This document shows, piece after piece, positions 45,832 through 58,800 of a stretch of DNA of 64,000 nucleotides (positions are counted from its first letter, which is position 1; the number at the start of each line of letters is the position of its first letter). Origin of the DNA: Channallabes apus (taxonomy: Eukaryota; Chordata; Actinopteri; Siluriformes; Clariidae); contig CM060104.1 in NCBI GenBank assembly GCA_030522415.1, forward strand, positions 14,791,729 through 14,855,728, written 5' to 3'. The notes under the pieces are model-generated. The model was not told the origin of the DNA, searched no databases, and worked only from the letters and a program-made list of their open reading frames with translations. The position numbers and the translations under genes were made by a program.

Positions 45832-47369
45832 GTAAGTATGACCACTAACCTGAACAGCATGAGGTTACAATGACGCTTCTATTTTGTTTGTTTGTTTGTT
45901 TTTATCTGGGCATTGCAAGGAGACCTGGCCTAGGGTTTCACAACATGTTAGTACTGTACAACAAACCACCATGTTTTCCACCGAGTGTTTTTCATTCAAA
46001 CGTAGACTACAGTCAAATCACAACCTGTACTGTATAAATTAACGCTGTTATAGATGTGGAGCTATGTTGGCGTGTTGTTATTACACACTGTAGCATGTTT
46101 TAGTCATCATCATCATCATCATTAAAATGTGCACATTAGTATAAATACATACTGTAGCACTTATAGCTGTAGAGCTGCTATGTGTGAAACGTTAACTTCC
46201 TCACTGAAACACACCTAACAAAACAAGCTGGGATTTACTGAAACTCGTTTGAGCTTAGTGCTTACCACTTTGCTTGTCAGGGTTAGTAAATGCTTGCATA
46301 CTAGCTCTGTAGACAGGAAATAAGGTCAAATGTACAGGGTTTTTTTTCTTTCTGGAAATGTCTTTAGTGGGAAATATGCAGCGTTCACCAGCGACCACAG
46401 CTACAGCTGATATTGAGTGTTTTCAAGTCTCTGCAGTAAAGTTTGGGTAATTTTTGAGCAGGTTCCTGGTATTTTATACTTCTTTTCAGTTAATTGTAAT
46501 AATTGACCTAATAATCTGTTTAAGATATTTTTCTTTAAACAGACATAAACATCCGTTCTCCTGTTGGTCTTAATTCTTCCCGTCCACATATACCTTTTAT
46601 TATAACAACAGGATTCACACATTTTTGAAACATGTTGATATTGATCCTTTAGACATTTAACAAGTTCATGTTTAGCTTTCTGTGAGCTGAATCTGAGAAT
46701 AGTAAATATTTAACTCCAGTTAACTCCATTCTTGAAGGGTTGCCAGTATAGCAGCAGTGATATCTAAAACAAACAGTGGAATCTGGCTTTGCTTGCAGCC
46801 TAAATAAGGAAATAAAGTGCTTGGGAATTCAATCTACACACATTATTTCAAATGAGCAAGACCATATTGCCTGAATGAGGTTAAAACGACTTTTACTCTC
46901 CAAACAGGGTTGCTGCTTTACATACGTTGACATACAGAGACGTCTGCCCTTGACAGCTGGCAGACTGGCAGTATACGAGGAAGAACTTTAAATACATTCC
47001 CCTGACACTAAAGTGTCAGTGTTAGACAGCCAGCTATGCTTATTTTTATTAGAGGTTTGCAGCATGAATTTAATGTAAATGGTGAACACATGCATTTTTA
47101 ATTATCTTAAAAAAGATAGGACTTAAAGCTTCATAATTAACTTGCAAATCTAGTCTGTATGGTTTGGGAGTAGTTTTCGTTAAGGAGCATCTGGGTCCTT
47201 GGGAACACCTTGCAAGTTGTGATATACAGTACAGAGAGTGGGACACCATATGGTTAAGTTCCTGTGTAACAAACAGCACATAGGCATATACTGTAGATAC
47301 TGTAAGACTGTCTTCAAATCAGAAGTAATGTAATATTTTAGAAACCATTGATCTGCTGGGAATTTCACA

Positions 47370-47575
47370 CGATAGAGTTCACGCAGAGTGTCACAAAAGA
47401 AAATAAAAGTCCAGTGTATGGAAAGTCTGAAGGACTTAAATAATCAGTGTTTACAACCATATTGAAATGAAAAAGCAATTTAGAACACAACACATTAAAC
47501 ATTGATGTGGATGGGGTACAAAAGTCCAGAACAAGGATGGGCACAGACTCACCCAAACTGGACAACTGAAGACTG
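47370..47575 (+). mobile_element. Tc1-like relic
   Basis: CGCAGAGTGTCACAAAAG ... AAAGTCCAGTG ... CACAGACTCACCCAAACTGG, ACAACTGAAGACTG. This matches the middle of a fish Tc1-like transposase coding region (the stretch corresponding to AHQNWTVEDW). No open frame remains. Confidence 0.5.
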
Positions 47576-47807
47576 AAAGAAAATTATTATTATTATTGTT
47601 GTTGTTGTTATTATTATTATTTTAATTTTATTTCACCTATCCAGAATAGGTAAGCCTATGCCTATAATAGTCTTACATTCCTGTGGGACTGAATGTGGAA
47701 TTTTGCTTTTGTAATTAATTCACAGCAAGGTGGATGTTTCGTGCATGTGAGATGCTTTTCTGCTCAACACATTTGTAAAGAGTCCTTGTGTGTTATATCC
47801 TTTCTTA

Positions 47808-47967
47808 TCCAGAACGACTTACATTTTTTTAAATCTCATTACACATCTGAGGGTTAAGGGCCTTGCTCAAGAGCCCAACAGTGGCAACTTGGTGGTTGTT
47901 GGGTTTGAAACTGGGATCTTCCGAACTGTAGTCCAATACCTTAACCACTGAGCTACCCCTGGTCCCT
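47808..47967 (-). repeat. tRNA-derived SINE, minus strand
   Basis: In reverse: GGGTAGCTCAGTGGTTAAGG (A box), GGAAGATCCCAGTTTCAAACCC (B box), then GCCACTGTTGGGCTCTTGAG, CAAGGCCCTTAACCCTCAG and AAATGTAAGTCGTTCTGGAT. A complete, typical teleost SINE of the same type as at 19277. Confidence 0.8.
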
Positions 47968-48189
47968 GAAGGATTTTATGCATTGTCCTGATGCTGGAAT
48001 GAATTTGATTGGATTATTGAGTAAATGAGAAGGTGCACAGGTGAGTTTTTAAGCAGTTATAGCCACAGTGTAATATATGCAGTACTTTGGATGATTTCCA
48101 TGATTTTCTTTTAAAAAACTACTTCAGTCAGAAGTGCATTTAAGTCTGGAAGATGACTGTTTAATGGAGAACATGCCACCTCCATACCT

Positions 48190-48450
48190 GGGTAGTTGGA
48201 TTAATTATGTATAAGCCATAATCCAGTTGATGACTGGGCTAAAGAACCACATACTGTAAATGTGGAATATAGAATGCACATGTCAAAACATGAGGCAGAT
48301 GGCCTACAAAAGAAGAAGGCCATATCAGATCTTACTTCTGTCAACCAATAACAGAAAACTGTGGCTGCATTGGGAACAAGCTCATCAAAACTGGACAGTT
48401 GAAGACTGCTGAAGTGCACAGATGATAGGGCCAGAATTTGGTGCCAAGGG
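48190..48450 (+). mobile_element. Tc1-like relic
   Basis: CAAAACATGAGGCAGATGGCC ... ACAGAAAACTGTGGCTGCATTG ... CTCATCAAAACTGGACAGTTG ... GGGCCAGAATTTGGTGCCAA. Same family and orientation as 47370-47575 but a neighbouring, partly overlapping part of the transposase. Decayed. Confidence 0.55.
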
Positions 48451-49655
48451 ATGTTATGCTAAAGAATCCTCAGTCAAATAGACTGGAATAACATCGCTGC
48501 TATTATGATCAGAATAAGCATTAAGGAAAGCATAATGAAGCTCACTTGAGCTATGTTTTTCAGAAAACTGCTCTCTGCTGCATAAAACTATTCTTTGTCA
48601 TTGTCTAACTTTAATATTTTTATAGATTAATTTATGTTCATGAAAAGTTCTGATTGATGTAATCAATTAAATTGTCCTGCTATTGTTCTTGAACAGTATT
48701 CTGTCTTTGGGAACTGTCTTTCTGTAGACTGTACGCAGACACTAGGACAGAGCTTTTCATGCATACGCTACAAATGCTAGTCTAAAATTGCTGAATGCAT
48801 TTAGCAAAATATCAACCCAGCAAATTGATAAATGCAGAATTGATGGTCTTTTTATAGAATAGATTATATTTTTTAAGAGGAGTGCAGAACTTCAGCCAGT
48901 CTGTGAAACAACTGCATTAGTATTCAGTATCCGGTCTCTGTTTTGGGGAAAAAGAAACTAAAGAACTTTAAACACTTGTGACTTAAATTTTTTTAATTGC
49001 TTGAAAACAGAAACAGTTCAGCAAAACTAAATGGCAAATATTGTATTTTAAATGTAAACTCAGTACATTCAACCAAGTGCATCTCAAAGACCACTAGATA
49101 TCTTCTTTAACATTTTGTCAGTTCAGCATAACACATATGAGAAGCACCTTCAGAATTGTTAGCACTCTTCAGTAGAATGGGGAAAACAATCTACTCTTAT
49201 TCACTGCTATATCCTGATCAATATCTTGGCTTATTTTGGGAAGATGAGACACATGAGTTTTTAACATGTCAAGAAGTGTTCCCATAGTTCCCTGAAATTA
49301 TATAGAGACAGCGTTTTGCCTTTGAAGTTTGTTCTGTTGCTAAAAAATCCAGCACATATTGTTGACCCTACTGAGTTAGCTAGTTAACACACTTATCATT
49401 CATAGCTTTCATTGTGTTTACGCCTGTCAACTAAAATATGAGCTTTTTCACCAATGTAGCCTGGTTAAAAAAAAGGAAAGAATAGAACGTTAAATAAGCA
49501 AATATGTAAGGGCCTTTGATTAGATAATTACTGCAGTAATTAATGTTTTAGCAACAATGAGAATTTCAGAAGAGTCAAATTAATTAATTAACATCAAGCA
49601 AAGACAACAACTAAGGAGATTGTTGCAAGTGTTGGAATTGAACCAAGTTACCACT

Positions 49656-49692
<37 letters not shown>

Positions 49693-49754
49693 GCTCAGAC
49701 AGTGCATTTGCTAGATATTCTATATTCATTATGGTGACCTATGGTGGCTATTTA

Positions 49755-49830
49755 TTCATTCTTCTTCAGTAAGCATGCTATCCTTGGTCAGGGTCATGGT
49801 GGATTCAGGCTCTGGGAAGTTTATGTCTGA
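49755..49830 (-). repeat. Worn SINE tail
   Basis: TTCATTCTTCTTCAGTAAGC ... GGTCAGGGTCATGGTGGATTC resembles the 3' tail of the CATT/ATGA-tailed SINE family, heavily mutated. Confidence 0.45.
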
Positions 49831-51584
49831 GGCTGATTGATACACCACTTTACTGTAGGTTGGATTAAATATCTATATGATACATGTAACCCAGCATTAA
49901 CACCCATTTTTGCATTTTGGTTTCTAAATTTAAGAGCTTTATAACTATGAGACAGGAACTGCAACCCAGTCTCAGGCATTCTCCTGGGAGATGAGCTCAT
50001 TTTTTGCTCTGTCCGTGATGCTTTGTCGACCACAGAATCTGTTGAAATGTGACAGTCCTGACTATTGACAGTGTTGTTGACCAACAAACGTAAAATTTGA
50101 TATGTATCATAAATAGCACATGCCATAGGTAATGTTTATACATAATAACAAAAAAAAAGTTTGGTTTTAAAAACTCCAACAACAATAAAAACATTTCTTA
50201 AGTACAGCAGGGGTTTCAAAATTATCAGAAGTGATTGATATTAGAGAAGTCTTTTAGAAAATATTCATTATCTTCCAGAAATGTCTAACAGGTTCTGGAG
50301 GAGTGCATAGTTCTAAACGGATCTTGGCAAAACCCTCCAGAATATTTTTACATTTTTGGTTGGTGCATGTGGACTTCTTGTGTCTCAAACTACAGATTTT
50401 CTATAGAGACCATATTCAGAGACTGATGTCATTACAAAATATCGATTTTAGTGTCCTGCATATATTTTTTGATGAACTAGATGCATCCCTTATTATCATA
50501 TCATCCCTGTCACTATCATATAAATCTAAAGGCAAAATGTATTTTAAGTAAATTCTCTGCTTCATGTAGCATAAAATTATAATCCAACAGCCAGGTGTAT
50601 ACAGGAGAACAGTGATCATCTTATGTAAATAGATTTAGGCTTAATCTGAATTTGTGAAGATTTGGTCTACATCTAAAACTAATAAAGAATGTTAAGTGGA
50701 CTAGTATTAAGTATTGTTAATATGTATTTCTTGGGGCTTTTTTAAAATAGTGATGGTATTCTTAAATCTACTTGTACTAAAATAGGAAAATGTTTTGGAT
50801 ATATATAAAAAATCAGTTCTGTAACTCACTCTGGATTAAATTTTTAGGTTTGATGTTGAAACCAATAAAACAGCCGATTTTTCAGCAGCATGTAGCTTAT
50901 AAATGTGCAGATGTCAATACAACATGGTTTTAGACCCATCTGGTTATCAGTATCCATTTGTATGTTTCAAAATACCATTACATCAAGTTTTTCATTTTGT
51001 TGTTGGAATTTGTGCTGATTTATGAGGTTAGCTCAGGGTGCATGAACTAACAGACAGCTTGATGTTCCTCAGTGAAGAGCATATAAAGAGCAGTAAAGAA
51101 GTTTATGTCTGCAAAATCGTCCATTCACTGATAGCCACCTTGCACATCTATGTCAAATTAAATGAACTTGTTTTGGTGTGCTCCTCGACAGTATACAGTA
51201 TACAGTAGGTCCCTGTTGGAGCTGTTCCAGGGCTCAGTATGTCATACAGTATGTCATATGTCGTATGACATGCAGGACATTGATCTGTGGCATCTGAATG
51301 CTGCTTTAAATAAAATAAGGCACGATAGTTTGACAGACAGTTTGTAGCATGATACACTCAACTTCACTGGCGTCCTTGTGCGTAATACTAAATGTGCTCA
51401 GTCTCAGTGGCACAAAGGTTGTACAATCCAAAGGTTGTTTGCTTTCTTGGTCATTAGGTATATGTACAAAGAGTCATCAGTATGGGCTGAGCTCAGCCAC
51501 AGGTTCTACTGTATTTCTCATCGATCGATTTATTTCTTTTTTGCTCAAATCACCTCTCTGCACTCCTCTATCTCTTAGGTGGCC

Positions 51585-51739
51585 ATGGACGCCTTCAGCC
51601 AGCTGATCTTGCTCATCGCCACTGTCAGTTTCTGCGTATTTCAGTGGCTTTTCCACAGCCTGAGCCCCTGGTTGTCATGCAGGATCAGCCCAGGCTTCCT
51701 GAAACTCAGCCATAAGCAACAAATTGAGTGGAACTCAAG
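51585..51739 (+). CDS. tlcd4: TLCD4 coding exon 1
   Basis: Encodes residues 1-51 and two bases of Arg52. The acceptor ends at 51578, six bases before the ATG, and the context GTGGCCATGG is a near-ideal initiation site. The protein start aligns with the human start. Donor GTAACG. Confidence 0.93.
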
Positions 51740-52805
51740 GTAACGCGCATACCACACACCTTCCAGTGTGTCAATCATGCAAACATCCGACATAATGGGA
51801 TAATAACGTTGTTAATCTTTTCCTCACTGTTGGTAATATTTCAACTTTTGATTTTTCTTTTTGTGTGTTCTGGGAGTGGGTTGTGTAAAAGGTATAAAAA
51901 TGTGAAATCAAGAGGAACATTGTTAACTCTTTTTGCAACTGTTTAGTTCTTCCTTCAATAAACATATATATTTAATGCTAAACATGCTAATATGCAAACA
52001 TGCTAATGGTTTGCTCTATATTCAATTTCAGTGTAATTTATATGGTGATTATAACAGTGGTGATTTATCAATCAACTTTACAAAATCAAAAGAAAATTAG
52101 CGGAATGAGTATGAAATGTGTGAGGAAATAGTTATGAATTATAATAATCAGATTGTCTTTCTAATTGTTATCTGGAGTAGGATGATTGCTGGAATTACTG
52201 GGAAAAAACACATGACAGGATAAATCTAAAAGAGTAGTGGGCACACAAATGAGGCCACTTACACACTGTAGTAGTAAGTAACTCTGCGGCTAGAATACTC
52301 ACTCATACCAAACATTCTGCTCATATAACCCCAATCTTGTCTGATCTCCATTTGCTCCTAGTTGCCTATCGCATCAAATTCAAAATTCTTCTCCTTGTTT
52401 TTAAATCTATAAATGGCTTAGCTCCCAATTATCTTTTCAATCTGCTTTCCCCCTACATTCCGACTCGTTCACTACGTTCCTCCGATTCTGGCTTTTTTGC
52501 TGTCCCTCGGCACCGCCTCTCTTCAATGGGCGGCAGATCATTCAGTGTTATTGCACCCAAACTTTGGAACTCTCTACCACACTCTCTCCGTCCTGTTAAC
52601 AACGTCTCAGCATTTAAATCTTTACTCACTCACTTGTTTTCAGAATGTTACACCTGAATCCACCTGACCTCTGCATGCCTCTTTTTTTTTGTTGTTGTTG
52701 ACCTAACTGTTTTCTACTTTAGTACTTCAATGTCTGTTTGTATTATCTTCTTTTGTTTTCACTCATTGTAAAGTGTTCTTGAGCTCTGGCGCTATATAAA
52801 TAAAA

Positions 52806-52838
<33 letters not shown>

Positions 52839-55800
52839 GTAGTGTAATCTGAGTCATGACGACTAATAAAGGATTTGTTGACACTTGGTCACGTTGGTAA
52901 TATTCCTAATCAAATTAAATTTAAAGTGATAAGATTTCGGATTGTATTGATGTAATATGATGTGCTGCAACTAAGTAAGGGTGTGTCATGCAAATGGTTC
53001 TGTTAGGATTGAGGAGCGGGAGGACATGCTTGCTTCATATGATCTGACCGACAGAGGAGCAGAAATGGATTATTTTTTAATAGCAATCAATTTTGTAAGC
53101 ATTTATACCTTTAATTGTGTGATTGGCATACTACTTGTTTCATTCAGATACTATATGCTGTCTGTTTTCTTTTTTTCTTTATAGGACTGTGTCCACATTG
53201 CATGCCATAGTGGTCGGGCTCTTTTGCCTCTACATCCTTTTCTTCGATGAAGCCATCAATCAGGACCCTGTGTGGTAAGAGAACAGTCATATTGCATGCA
53301 GAGAATTATGTGGCAGTGTTGCACTGTAGGAATGAACACAGCTGGAGGCGATTTTCTGTCGTTCTCCACGCCACAGGGGCACAGCAGTGACTTATTTACT
53401 CTTTCTTTAACCCTACAGGGGAGATCCAACATTGGTGAAGATAAACGTGGGAATATCAACAGGCTACCTCATATCTGGTGAGAGTTCAGTCCTGCAGTTT
53501 GTGAGAGTTCATTATGTGCAGATGGCTTTCTGGGTTATAAAATTAAGTATGAAAACATTTGAAACGACCTCACTGCTGGGAGACATGTTTGTTGAATATT
53601 TATACTGATTATGCACTAATATTAGCTAGATAAAGTCTTGTCCAAGCCCTATGTTACAATCTGTTGGCTATCTGCAGAAATGTACAAATCTATAAAGCAA
53701 AACCTTTGTTCTTGAAGCTGCTCAGAAAATTTGAAGTGGGATGCCAATTGTTTTTAGACAGGTATCTTTCTGATCTTGGTTTCTGATCTTAGTGTGAAAT
53801 CAACGTATATGATGATGATCACTTTGGGAACCACTCAATTTTTAGGTGATTAACAGTACTGGAACAGATAGTCCTAAAGTAATTTATGTAAATAATCCAT
53901 ACTGTTTGGTTTCATGTTTGCTTGCAATCAAACAGTATGGATCAAACCACCAAACAGGGGAGTTCTCATCACATTGTGTGCATATGGAAATGCTCTTATT
54001 TTAAGAACATAGTAATTAGTTTTACTGTTTTTTACCATGCATATTCACCATGTTTTTAAGTGATCTTCATTTATGATTTGTTCGACCGCATTTCTTCTAC
54101 AAAGTTGACAGTTCAGCAATATCTTTCCAAGTTTTGATAATGTGTTGAAGGGTTCTAGTACCAGTAATTTCAAATCTCCTTAGTTGCTTTCATTACAGCC
54201 CAATAATTTGACCTTTCTGAAATGGTGACCTTTTTTGCCAGTGTACTATGAGGTTGAAAGTTTGATACAACAATAAAGATGTTTAAGTCCACTTTCTTTC
54301 CATTGAGGTTCAAGTACAAAACTGTTCCCGGAAATTTCGGTATAACTATATAGTGACTGATGTTGCAAGCTATCAAAAGAATACTTCCCACATAAGTCCA
54401 AGACTATCTTCATGGTCATCAAGTGGAACTGTCCTCAGTTACTACACAATTCCCAGACAGACCACACAGGGCCATCCTCAGCAGTGAGCCAGAGGCCTCC
54501 ATGCAATGAGAACTCCAATCAGAAGCGCAGCAAATTCTGTGTATGACATTTCTGGAGGGCCAAAGGGCCGAACAACTGATGCGCTTTTCTTTGTCTAACC
54601 TGTTCTAACCAATGCTTGTGGAATGGCTCCGATCAATTTTCCCTATTTTCCCAGCTTCTAAATTGCTTGCTTTTTGTCCAATAGACAGCTCTCCAGTATT
54701 CATGTTGGCTTATCTATTTTTAACAAAATATGCAGCCTTCACAGGTGAATCCCAGGGCTTAAACAAAGCATAGACATTTAGGCAAGTGTTCCAATATTTT
54801 TGATCGCTGGGTGAGTTAAGTTGTTGTGCTAGGTGAAAAAAAGAGTGGGTTCCCGGAAACATCTAAATGTGAATATCATGGAAGTTAAAATTCTGATCTA
54901 GTGTCTGATATCCACCTTTTGACCTTAAACTCAAATGTCTTCAGTTTTCAGCAAAAGACTTGGCCTTGCCATTCTAATACTTTTTGAACTAACTATATAT
55001 TTTAGAAATAATCTTAAGATATAAAGAAATCTTAACACCAGCTCTGTTTAAACCATGACTAAAATATCCATGGACTTTGGTAAATGTGTATTTGCTCCAC
55101 ATTCACAATAATTTGCAGAACCATGTTATATATAAAAAAATAAATGCATAAAGCTTTTCTCATGAAGTCATTTAATGTGTCGCCAAATAATATCCATATG
55201 ACTGCAAACATGTGAAGTACTGTGAAGAAGTTTTTAATTTCCATATCAGTTTAATAGTTTAATGTTTGCAAGGAACGCTGTTATAAGTGATGCGCTGTGA
55301 AAATCTTTAATATAGTTTTAATATAAAAAAGAAAAACGTCTGAGAAGTCTGACAGGTTGTTTGTAGCTTAAATATTTCCCCTGTTCTTGCATCTTTTTCA
55401 GATCTGCTGCTCATATTTTACTATTGGAGGGCGATAGGGGACAAGTTTTTTGTAGTTCACCACCTGGCTGCATTGTATGCTTACTACTTTGTACTGGTGA
55501 GTTCCCTATTGTCCAAGAGCAGAATGTGCAGGCAAGATGGGAAAGAGACAGCCAAGGGTGAACAGTTGTGACGCCTGAGGGGTGTGAAGTGGCTGCTAAA
55601 ACCTCACTGTTCCTTCCTAACACATCCAGGCTAGATCAGATGCACTGTGTAATACTAACATTATTCACAGCACAAAGATAATGTTGTAGTTGGTAATTAT
55701 GCACCAGATGAGAGGTGAATGTTATTTTTTTTTATTCATTCTGAGTATATAAATGCTCAAATGAAATTTAAATAAATGTGGTTCCTTGGCAATGATTATG

Positions 55801-58800
55801 TCGTACAGTAGTTTGTTATTTAAATTGCTTAAGTTGTTGTTATAGTGAGGAGAAGACACCACAGCCAGCACTTTCCATAAACTAGCACTTTTGCTTTGTA
55901 AATGCGTGTTATAGTTAAGACTGTTTAGTTCATTTTAGTGAAAAAAGAAACTAATAATGACCTGCTGCTCTTAACAATTGACAGGATTCTTGAATGTTAG
56001 TCTGTTGTCTGTTGAGACCTGCTGGCTGTTAATATGAGCACAAATCTAAGTTTTAATTAGTTAACCAGTTTAGTTAATTAATTAACCACACAACAATGGC
56101 AGCTACTGCTGTTCACCTTTGGCTCTGTTAGTAAGTTACTCTAGGTTGCCAGGTTCTGTTGACTATGGCTTTGATGATGGTACTTTTTGCATGGAATGCT
56201 CATTGACGTCAGTGGCGAAAGCCTTCTCGCATATCCTTGCCCTTCCTCCACCATGCTTTTCATTTGCATTGACTGGGTGCATGTAGAAACCAGCTCATAG
56301 CTCACACACACCCCTGCTGCCTCTGGAGGAGGGTCTGCTAAATGCATGCTTATCTTTTTTTCATACGAGAGAACTCCCTATTCTGTATTTCTCTAGCCAT
56401 ATTATAAACTGTTCTGCCTATGAATAACATAAATTACTCTGGGAAGATGTTGATGCAATAATTAATAGGAGCTGACATTGTGTGTATGTGTATAAAGATC
56501 AAATAAGATTTCTCCTTAACTCTCCTTAAATATACACTATATTACCAAAAGTATTCGCTCGCCTGTCTTCACGTGCATTTAAACTTGAGTAACATCTAAA
56601 AGTAATTCTTAATCCATAGATTTTAATATAATGTTGACCCAGCTATTGCAGCTTTAACAGCTGTAACAACCTTGTAGGGTTTCCACAAGGGTTAGGAGTG
56701 TGTTTATGGGAATTTTTGACCATTCTTCCAGAAGTGCATTTGGACAATTTCATGTTGCCAACCTTATGGGAACAGTTTGGGGATGGCCCCTTCCTGGACC
56801 AACATGACTGCACACCAGTGTACAAAACAAGGCCCATAAAGATATTTTGTTGAGTTTGTTGTGGGAGAACTTTACTGGTCCTGATAGAATACCAATGGGA
56901 TGAATTAGAGTGGAGACTGCGAGCCAGGCCTTCTTGTCCAGCATCAGTGTCTGACCTCACAAATGCACTTCTGGAAGAATGATCAAAAATTCCCATAAAC
57001 ACCCTACAAAAAAGCCTTCCCAGAAGATTTGAAGCTGTTATAGCTGCAAAGGATGGGCCAACATCATATTAAACCCTATTAAACATAAGATTTGGATGTT
57101 ACTCAAGTTCATATGCAATAGAAGGCAGGTAAGTGAATACTTTTGGCAATATAGTGCATATAAGATGTGATTTAAGGAGAAATCTGTTTGATCTTTCTAG
57201 TGCTGCTTTGGAGAGTATGGATGGTTGAACAATACAATCACTGATGATGGATTTGAATTTTTCTTTGCATTTTTGCCACAAAATTCACTTCTAAAAGATA
57301 ACCATATGACTGTGGCTGAGAGCTGACTTGACATTACAGAATTGTCAGGCCATCCACCCATAAATATCAAGTTAATATTGAATTCTGTTCTGACCCACAA
57401 TTCAGTGTAATTCAGTTGTTTAGCAAAAACATTCATCTCGATATTAGGATGCGAGAGTGCTCAGCTCTGTGGTGCAATGGTTTTGCATTTTATTAGTTTG
57501 TTTCTTTGGCTGATTTCTGTAAAGAGCACAATGTATATTTATTAGGTAAAACAGGTTGTGACCAATACCAACCTCCAAATGAAATCTAAATCTCCTCCAG
57601 AAACATTAATTGAATATTGTTGTAGGGCCATACTGTTACTGGACACTTTCATAACTGCTAAATGAAATTGAAAAAGAGCTAATAGCATTATTGTAAACAA
57701 TTTACATGGATATAAAATTAGCATAGATTCACTATGAAGCTTGCAGTCTCTCAGCATTGTTCTATTTCTGTTTGTTGTTGTTGTTTGAAAAGTCATAAGC
57801 ATTATTTCGTTGCTTTTTCCTGTTATTTTATGGTTTGTTAGTTTTACACATGCACTTCAAAATAACAATATACAGTGTCTTTGACATCGATGCCAGTTCT
57901 CATAAATCATTTGCTCGATATTATTGATGTCAGATTGCTTTTAATAGTCAGTTTATTCTGTGAGGTTGTAGTATACACTTAGTATTTTTGAGCAATAATG
58001 ATTAGTTGTTGTTGTTGTTTTTTCAATATAGACCAGATTAAACTGAAGGACTTATGCATATGGTCTATGAAATATATCTTAGCATATATGTTTTTTTTTT
58101 TATTCATAGTGCATGTTGAAGAAAACTTTATTGTTGGTGTTGCAGCTTATCTTTTGTGTTTGCTTTGAGTTTGCACCTTTTATTTTCCAAAGAATCTGTC
58201 CTGTCTGTCTCTGTCTTCACCTAACATGACGTCTTGAATAATACAGTCCCACTTTAAGTGACTACCAAACATGCAAAAAATACCAGAGCAAAGTTAGTGC
58301 TTTCTTAATCAAATGGACAGGTCTTGGCTGATCTAGATCCCATACTCCTTCCTGTCTTGTCTGCTGTTGTGCTGTTGCAGAATACTGCACAGCTATGAAG
58401 CCCAGTTACAGTATGGACTTACCAGTACCTAGGGGTACTAGCATGCAAATCCTGGTGTTTTCCTCTTTTTCCATTTTTTGTGGTCTTTGTCCACAGTTGA
58501 GTAAGTATTCTAACACTGAAATTTATTTACACCCCTAAGGTAAGTGTGCTACTCATGTTTGCCTGTATTGGCCTAGCAATAAAACGGTGAACATGCATAA
58601 AGCTATGCTGAGTGCTTTAGGCTTAAGCTAAAAGGTGACATTGATCCTGATGGTTAAGAAGGGCATAAACAGTGATTTGTATTAGTACAGGGTTGTTTAC
58701 AGAAACGTTATTAAAAATGTTAAACATACTTGTATGAACTTGATTGTGACAAGAATTGAGATTATAGCCCTTTTTTTTTGCCATTTCAGTGATATAGGAG

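Larger units (their letters stand above)
45832..51578 (+). other. tlcd4: TLCD4 intron 1 (5.7 kb)
   Basis: Contains two Tc1-family relics (47370-47575 and 48190-48450), a SINE (47808-47967), ATT-type arrays at 47582-47622 and 49660-49692, and a worn SINE tail (about 49755-49830). No extra exon is recognised. Open frames at 49821-50126 and 50303-50551 lack motifs. Confidence 0.65.
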
